Under the pieces are notes generated by a model. The model was not told the DNA's origin. It saw nothing but the letters and a program-made list of their open reading frames with translations, and searched no databases. The translations under genes and the position numbers were made by a program. From NCBI RefSeq assembly GCF_020179755.1, contig NZ_JAIUCY010000001.1:930001-994000 (forward strand): 64,000 bases of DNA, given 5' to 3'. This DNA comes from Herbaspirillum sp. alder98. Lineage in GTDB: Bacteria > Pseudomonadota > Gammaproteobacteria > Burkholderiales > Burkholderiaceae_D. Of the stretch, positions 59,425 to 64,000 are shown piece after piece (position 1 is the stretch's first letter; each line of letters opens with the position of its first letter).

Positions 59425-59573
59425 CGTCGTGCCGGCGAATGCCGGTACCCAGCGGCGTCTTTCACTCCATCAAGTAAATCCGGGCAAGACATCGGCATTG
59501 AAGGCAGTGTTCCGTAAAACCTCCCTCCGATGCATCCCACGCCGCTGGCCCCTGACTTTCGTCAGGGCGACGG
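59425..59573 (-). repeat. Dispersed palindromic repeat pair (same family as 5548 and 13976)
   Basis: Motif A in reverse (59425-59455, core GTGCCGGCGAATGCCGGTAC) and motif B in reverse (59541-59573, core CCCTGACTTTCGTCAGGG), separated by about 85 bases. The motifs are more diverged than those in the tandem array. Confidence 0.8.
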
Positions 59574-59636
59574 AGGTAAGGTTATATTTTTCACACCCAG
59601 CATCACCCGATAACCAAATCTTATCCCCCACAATAC

Positions 59637-59669
59637 ATTGGTCTTACCAATAAACTGGTATTATCCAAT
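59637..59669. promoter_or_regulatory. GntR/FCD-like operator sites
   Basis: ATTGGTCTTACCAAT (59637-59651) is a perfect 6-3-6 inverted repeat matching the TNGTNNNACNA core of FadR-subfamily sites. CTGGTATTATCCAAT (59655-59669) looks like a second, imperfect site. They lie about 115 bases before the FAH-family gene. No GntR gene is adjacent, so the binder is elsewhere. Confidence 0.55.
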
Positions 59670-59767
59670 CCGCAAAAACGACAAGGCGCCGCGAAGTCGT
59701 GTGCAGCCCGCTGGGTGGGCCGCCGGTGCCGGATTTTGAGACAACCCATCTTTCCAAAGGAAATACG

Positions 59768-60613
59768 ATGAAATTACTCCGCTACGGCCCGGTTGGGCAG
59801 GAAAAGCCCGGCATCCTCGATCAGGCTGGCAAGATCCGTGATCTGTCCGCGCATATCAAGGACGTCAATGGCGCCGCCCTCGATGACGCTACGCTGGCCA
59901 AGATCCGCGCACTCGACATCAACAGCCTGCCCGTGGTGGATGGCAATCCGCGTATCGGCGCCTGCGTCGGCAATATCGGCAAATTCATCTGTATCGGCCT
60001 GAACTACGCTGATCACGCCGCCGAATCGAACCTGCCTATTCCCGCCGAACCCGTCGTGTTCAACAAGTGGACATCGGCCGTGGTCGGCCCTAACGACAAC
60101 GTCAAGATCCCCCGCGGCTCGAAGAAGACCGACTGGGAAGTCGAACTGGGCGTGGTCATCGGCAAGGGCGGCACCTACATCGACGAAAAAGACGCGCTGT
60201 CGCACGTGGCCGGCTATTGCGTCGTCAACGACGTGTCCGAGCGCGAATACCAGATCGAACGCGGCGGCACCTGGGACAAGGGCAAAGGCTGCGACACTTT
60301 CGGTCCGATCGGCCCATGGCTGGTCACCCGCGACGAAGTCGCCGATCCGCAAAAGCTGGGCATGTGGCTGGAAGTCGATGGCAAGCGCTATCAGAACGGC
60401 AACACCAGCACCATGATCTTCAGCGTGGCGCACGTGGTGGCCTACCTGTCGAAGTTCATGAGCCTGCAACCAGGCGATGTCATCTCGACCGGCACGCCTC
60501 CAGGCGTGGGCATGGGCGTCAAGCCTGAGTCGGTCTACCTGCGTGCCGGCCAAACCATGCGCCTGGGTATCGACGGTCTGGGCGAGCAACAACAGAAGAC
60601 CATCGACGCCTAA
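59768..60613 (+). CDS. Fumarylacetoacetate-hydrolase family enzyme (2,4-diketo-3-deoxy sugar-acid hydrolase candidate)
   Basis: A 281-residue FAH-fold hydrolase cleaving a C-C bond of a beta-diketo acid. Signature parts are FICIGLNYADHAAESNLPIP, metal-ligand Glu region WEVELGVVIGKG, CVVNDVSEREYQ, and SLQPGDVISTGTPPGVGMG. ATG at 59768 has AAAGGA seven bases upstream. With the SDR and MFS genes downstream it fits the last step of non-phosphorylative pathways, in which a 2,4-diketo-3-deoxy acid from L-fucose, L-rhamnose or pentoses is split to pyruvate and a hydroxy acid. Ureidoglycolate lyase-like annotation is the generic alternative. Confidence 0.85.
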   Translation: MKLLRYGPVGQEKPGILDQAGKIRDLSAHIKDVNGAALDDATLAKIRALDINSLPVVDGNPRIGACVGNIGKFICIGLNYADHAAESNLPIPAEPVVFNKWTSAVVGPNDNVKIPRGSKKTDWEVELGVVIGKGGTYIDEKDALSHVAGYCVVNDVSEREYQIERGGTWDKGKGCDTFGPIGPWLVTRDEVADPQKLGMWLEVDGKRYQNGNTSTMIFSVAHVVAYLSKFMSLQPGDVISTGTPPGVGMGVKPESVYLRAGQTMRLGIDGLGEQQQKTIDA

Positions 60614-60624
60614 ATCGATGCCGG

Positions 60625-60644
60625 CCGGGCGCCCACGCGCCCGG
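60625..60644 (+). other. Intercistronic hairpin
   Basis: A perfect 8-bp stem (CCGGGCGC and complement) with a CCAC loop, 11 bases after the FAH stop. It probably stabilises the message between the hydrolase and the SDR gene. Confidence 0.5.
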
Positions 60645-60739
60645 TCTGTGCCGACTACCCCATTCAATAATAAAAATAACGCTGCGGCGATGCATGACGA
60701 CCGCGCGACATACCTCAAGATTACGAGAAGGAGCACCTA

Positions 60740-61492
60740 ATGAATCATTACGACTTCCAGGGCCGCAGCGCCATCATCACCGGCGGCGCACAAGGTTTCG
60801 GCTACGCCGTGGCAGAGCGCCTGTTGCAGGGCAAGGCAAAGGTCGTGCTGTGGGACATGGATGAAACCGCCCTGGCCGATGCCCGCGCCAAGCTCGAAAA
60901 GCTGGGCAATGTCGAGACCGTCAAGGTCGACATCTCCAACGAAGCCGACGTCAAGCGCGCCATCGAGGCGACCGAAAAAGTGACCCAGTCGATCGATATC
61001 CTGGTGCACAGCGCCGGTATCGCCGGCCAGAACGCGCCGGTGGCAGACTACTCGCCTGAAGAATGGCGTCGCGTGATCGACATCGACTTGAACGGCGCTT
61101 TCTACGTCAACCAGGTGGTGGTGCAACGCATGATCGCCCAGAACTACGGTCGTATCGTCAACATCGCTTCGATCGCCGGCAAGGAAGGCAATCCGACTGC
61201 ATCGGCCTACAGCGCCGCCAAGGCCGGCATGATCGCCCTGACCAAGAGCCTGGGCAAGGAAACCGCCACCAAGAACATCGCCGTCAACGCCATCACCCCG
61301 GCGGCCGCGCAGACCCGCATTCTCGAACAGTGCACGCCGGCGCACATCGAGTACATGCTGTCGAAGATCCCGCGCGCGCGCTTCGTCAAGGTGGAAGAAC
61401 TGGCCGCCATGGTGGCCTGGCTGGTGTCGGAAGAAAATTCGTTCACCACCGCTTCGGTGTTCGACCTGTCGGGCGGTCGCGCGACCTACTGA
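60740..61492 (+). CDS. Short-chain dehydrogenase (2-keto-3-deoxy sugar-acid 4-dehydrogenase candidate)
   Basis: A 250-residue NAD(P)-dependent SDR. The cofactor motif is TGGAQGFG (about 15-22), then LVHSAGIAG (the NNAG-like motif), catalytic Ser in IASIAGKEG and the YSAAK Tyr/Lys pair (about 156-160). The Asp after the second strand (LWDMDE) suggests NAD preference. Placed directly after the FAH-family hydrolase, it is likely to oxidise the C4 hydroxyl of a 2-keto-3-deoxy acid to the diketo acid that the hydrolase cleaves. An AAGGAG-type site precedes the ATG. Confidence 0.87.
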   Translation: MNHYDFQGRSAIITGGAQGFGYAVAERLLQGKAKVVLWDMDETALADARAKLEKLGNVETVKVDISNEADVKRAIEATEKVTQSIDILVHSAGIAGQNAPVADYSPEEWRRVIDIDLNGAFYVNQVVVQRMIAQNYGRIVNIASIAGKEGNPTASAYSAAKAGMIALTKSLGKETATKNIAVNAITPAAAQTRILEQCTPAHIEYMLSKIPRARFVKVEELAAMVAWLVSEENSFTTASVFDLSGGRATY

Positions 61493-61514
61493 TCGGCATC
61501 TGATGCCCATCGCA

Positions 61515-61543
61515 TCCGACGGCGCCAATCGGCCGCCGTCGGA
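61515..61543 (+). terminator. Stem-loop after the SDR gene
   Basis: A 10-bp stem (TCCGACGGCG and complement) with a 9-base loop, 22 bases past the SDR stop. No T-run follows; it may attenuate read-through to the transporter gene. Confidence 0.5.
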
Positions 61544-61755
61544 CGCCAGCCCGCTGCACGGGGACACACTGCAGCCGGGCAAGCAGCAACAATAAGTATT
61601 AGAAAAAAGCAGCATCGGCACCCGGAGTCCTTCCGTGGGCCAGCTTAATAACAAGAACACAAACACTAAACGTTTCCACCGTGACACCCGCGGTGGCGGA
61701 CTTTTGCGCCTTCGGTTTCAAACAAAGACCCAAAGACCCTCAGAGGAGAGACAAC

Positions 61756-63075
61756 ATGGCAGCAACCCCCATTCCGTCCAGTGCGGCGGAGATTCAAGAA
61801 TCAAACCTGTACCGCAGAATCACCTTGCGCTTCGTGCCATTGCTGATGGTCTGCTTCGTATTCGCTTACCTGGACCGCGTCAACATCAGCTTTGCCAAGC
61901 TGCAGATGCAGAGTGATCTCGGCTTCTCGGATGCCGTGTATGGTCTCGGCGCCAGTATCTTCTTCATCGGTTACTTCCTGTTCGAAGTGCCGAGCAACAT
62001 GATCCTGCACCGGGTCGGTCCCAAGCGCTGGATCGCCCGCATCATGGTCACCTGGGGCATCGCCTCGGCGGCCATGATGTTCGTGTCGAGCGAAACCTCG
62101 TTCTATGTGCTGCGTTTCCTGATCGGCTTGCTGGAAGCCGGCTTCGTGCCGGGCGCGCTGTACTTCTTCACCAACTGGTTCCCGTCGGTGCGCCGCGGTC
62201 GCATCAATTCGCTGTTCATGGCAGCCATCGCGGTGTGCGGCATCATCGGCGGCCCGCTGTCGGGCGGCATCATGAAGTGGACCCACGGCCTGGCCGGCAT
62301 GCACGGCTGGCAATGGCTGTTCCTGCTGGAAGGCATTCCATCGATCCTGCTGGGCGTGGTGTGCTTCCTGGTGATCGACGACAAGATCGAAGATGCCCGC
62401 TGGCTCAAGCCTGAAGAAAAGAAGCTGCTGATCGACCGCCTCGCGGCCGAGCCCAAGAGCGAAGCCGTGCATTCGTTCGGCGCCGCCCTGAAGCAACCGA
62501 CCACCATCGTCATGTCGCTGATCTACCTGGTGCTGGCATCTGGCATCTATGGCCTGGTGTTCTGGATGCCGCAACTGATCAAGACCGCCGGCACCGACGA
62601 CACCTTCATCATCGGCCTGATCTCGATGGTGCCGTACCTGTCCGCCGGCCTGGGCATGATCCTGATCGGGCGCAGCTCGGATCGCACCGGCGAACGCCGT
62701 TGGCACCTGGCTTCGTGCGCACTGCTGGGTGGCGTCGGTTATGCGGCAGCTGCCTACTTCGGCAATAACACGCTGATCCTGGTGATCGCGCTGTCAGCGG
62801 CCGCCACCGGCATCATCGCTGGCATCGGCCTGTTCTGGATCCTGCCACCGCGCGTGCTGTCGGGCGCAGCGGCTGCGGCCGGTATCGCGCTGATCAACTC
62901 GGTCGGCCAGCTGGGTGGCATCATCACCCCGTACATGGTCGGCAAGATTCGCGACATCACCGGCAGCGCCGCCATCGGCCTGTATGTGGTGGCCGCCGAA
63001 TGCGTGGTGGGCGCCGCCCTGCTGCTGTGGGCGTTGCCGCGCCGGATTTATTTCCGCGAGCCGGCACAGAAGTAA
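61756..63075 (+). CDS. MFS transporter, anion:cation symporter (tartrate/phthalate permease-like) family
   Basis: A 439-residue transporter with 12 hydrophobic segments. Family landmarks are CFVFAYLDRVNISFAKLQMQ, FEVPSNMILHRVGPKRWIAR (A-motif), and FLIGLLEAGFVPGALYFFTNWFP. This ACS branch imports sugar acids such as tartrate, galactarate, glucarate and hexuronates by proton symport. ATG at 61756 has GAGGAGAG upstream. It follows the FAH-SDR pair and probably imports the acid they degrade. A strong terminator follows. Confidence 0.9.
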   Translation: MAATPIPSSAAEIQESNLYRRITLRFVPLLMVCFVFAYLDRVNISFAKLQMQSDLGFSDAVYGLGASIFFIGYFLFEVPSNMILHRVGPKRWIARIMVTWGIASAAMMFVSSETSFYVLRFLIGLLEAGFVPGALYFFTNWFPSVRRGRINSLFMAAIAVCGIIGGPLSGGIMKWTHGLAGMHGWQWLFLLEGIPSILLGVVCFLVIDDKIEDARWLKPEEKKLLIDRLAAEPKSEAVHSFGAALKQPTTIVMSLIYLVLASGIYGLVFWMPQLIKTAGTDDTFIIGLISMVPYLSAGLGMILIGRSSDRTGERRWHLASCALLGGVGYAAAAYFGNNTLILVIALSAAATGIIAGIGLFWILPPRVLSGAAAAAGIALINSVGQLGGIITPYMVGKIRDITGSAAIGLYVVAAECVVGAALLLWALPRRIYFREPAQK

Positions 63076-63092
63076 ATCGACCCTGCACTAAT

Positions 63093-63123
63093 GACAAAAC
63101 CCGCCTGAATGGCGGGTTTTGTC
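63093..63123. terminator. Bidirectional terminator between the MFS gene and bcsZ
   Basis: A perfect 13-bp stem (GACAAAACCCGCC and complement) with loop TGAAT. A-rich and T-rich stem ends serve both directions, between two convergent genes. Confidence 0.9.
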
Positions 63124-63165
63124 GTATTGGACGTGCAAGAAAAATTAACTGCACTAACTTCAATA

Positions 63166-64000
63166 TCAGGATTTGCAAGCCCAGCGGGGCAGGAGCTGCC
63201 CATTCGCGTCGAACCGGTATTGCCCCTGCAACCAGCCCCAGCCGAACAGGGTAAGCATGCTGTTGTAGTAATTGAATTCGCCATCCCCGGCGGCGCCGGG
63301 CTTGGGTGCCGAGGCTTGCCACGCGGCCCACTTGTCTGCCACCAGGCGCTGTTGCGCCGCCAGCGCTTCATCTGCATGCACGGCTTTCAGGTAGGGCAAC
63401 AGCGCTGCCGAAAAACCGATCGGGCCACGTCCCACCGGCGCACCCGACACGGTATCGATCTTCTCCGGTGGCGCCGCATAGTTGAGCACGGCACGCACCA
63501 TCGGCGCCAGTGCCTTGCGTACGCCCGCCACCAGCGGATCGCCATCGGCGGTCACGCCGGCCCAGACATAAACACGGATGGCATCGTAACTCCCCAGTAC
63601 CGAACGTTCGGTATCGGGCACGAAACCCTTGGCCGCATCGTAGATCACCCAGTCCGGCGCAAAACCCTGCGGCGACGATTCAATGACCAGCCTGGCGCTG
63701 GTCTGCGCCATGGCGCCCCAGGGACCGCTGGGGTCGATGGCGGCAAACCGGCGCAGCAATGGCAACGGCAGGTAACTGGGATTGAGACGCCATCGATCGC
63801 GGCCGGCGTCGAATCCGAACTCGCCGGGCAAGAGCATCGGTCCCAGCTTGGGCATGACCTTGACTTCACGCTCCTTGACCTGCGCCAGCAGCGCCAGGGC
63901 GGCCTGGTGATAGTCGGGTTGCTGCCACAGGCGTGCCGCTTCCAGCAGGGCATAGGCAAACCACAGATCGGCGTCGGAGGCCGAGTTGGGATCGAGCACG
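63166..64000 (-). CDS. bcsZ: Endoglucanase BcsZ (GH8), N-terminus beyond window
   Basis: The C-terminal 278 residues of a family-8 glycoside hydrolase encoded on the minus strand, with the 5' end past base 64000. The window edge begins in LDPNSASDADLWFAYALLEA, the conserved GH8 segment with the catalytic Asp. RLNPSYLPLPLLRRFA, APDWVIYDA and SYDAIRVYVWAG follow, as in BcsZ. The enzyme is periplasmic and trims or releases beta-1,4-glucan during cellulose export; the rest of a bcs operon would be expected outside the window. The C-terminus is close to normal (ends RWACKS). Confidence 0.88.
   Translation of the reverse strand, partial: VLDPNSASDADLWFAYALLEAARLWQQPDYHQAALALLAQVKEREVKVMPKLGPMLLPGEFGFDAGRDRWRLNPSYLPLPLLRRFAAIDPSGPWGAMAQTSARLVIESSPQGFAPDWVIYDAAKGFVPDTERSVLGSYDAIRVYVWAGVTADGDPLVAGVRKALAPMVRAVLNYAAPPEKIDTVSGAPVGRGPIGFSAALLPYLKAVHADEALAAQQRLVADKWAAWQASAPKPGAAGDGEFNYYNSMLTLFGWGWLQGQYRFDANGQLLPRWACKS

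Larger units (their letters stand above)
59279..59767. other. Intergenic region with repeat pair and operator sites
   Basis: No gene recognised. It contains a minus-oriented palindromic repeat pair (59425-59573) and inverted GntR-like sites (59637-59669) before the sugar-acid operon at 59768. Confidence 0.6.

Noticed and set aside
1-64000. Search by eye for tRNA, rRNA, riboswitch, CRISPR, phage or complete IS elements
   Set aside because: None was recognised; small RNAs without conserved motifs cannot be excluded without covariance-model searches.

Overview
The window looks like chromosomal DNA of a high-GC betaproteobacterium in the Burkholderiales, most likely family Oxalobacteraceae and plausibly Herbaspirillum or a close relative. 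This is inferred from a Burkholderia/Bordetella-type porin, many LysR regulators, a branched-chain-amino-acid-type ABC operon, non-phosphorylative sugar-acid enzymes and a cellulose-synthesis endoglucanase. No rRNA, tRNA, CRISPR array, transposase or phage gene was recognised.

Layout. 1-5.5 kb: end of an M20 peptidase, two LysR regulators, an unrecognised gene, an L-2-keto-3-deoxyarabonate dehydratase and a small cupin. 5.5-9.5 kb: flavin reductase, then an EF-hand lipoprotein behind a heme/hemoglobin-type TonB-dependent receptor preceded by a perfect 19-bp Fur-box palindrome. 9.5-13.4 kb: a three-subunit membrane-bound gluconate-dehydrogenase-type operon (Tat-exported small subunit, FAD/GMC subunit, triheme cytochrome c). 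13.4-14.6 kb: gene-free region with three tandem ~135-bp palindromic repeats. 14.6-21 kb: a catabolic operon (DapA-family deaminase/lyase, five LIV-type ABC genes, GntR-FCD regulator). 21-29 kb: small hypothetical, SnoaL-like lipoprotein, porin, a heme-oxygenase-like metalloenzyme, AsmA, MFS and DUF486 genes. 28.7-32.2 kb: a sigma-54 two-component pair with an exported duplicated-domain protein behind a textbook -24/-12 promoter. 32.3-36.5 kb: FecI/FecR/STN-TonB receptor with a Fur box. 36.8-44.3 kb: small ORFs, a nicotinamidase-like hydrolase, LysR, a PNPOx-fold protein, a chemoreceptor, a 268-bp inverted-repeat element and two exported alpha/beta hydrolases.

44.6-59.3 kb is the most unusual part. 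An APS kinase (the step that makes the sulfate donor PAPS), an FkbM methyltransferase, a TPR-glycosyltransferase and a TPR-sulfotransferase form a tight leftward operon. Upstream lie two paralogous autotransporter adhesins, and a second TPR-sulfotransferase diverges from them. Together they read as a locus that could make a sulfated, possibly methylated glycan or protein modification on surface autotransporters.

59.7-63.1 kb: a sugar-acid operon (FAH-family hydrolase, SDR, MFS transporter) with GntR-like operator sites, closed by a bidirectional terminator. The window ends in bcsZ.

Start codons were re-chosen by ribosome binding sites and family lengths. All functions are from reading the sequence; no database search was possible.
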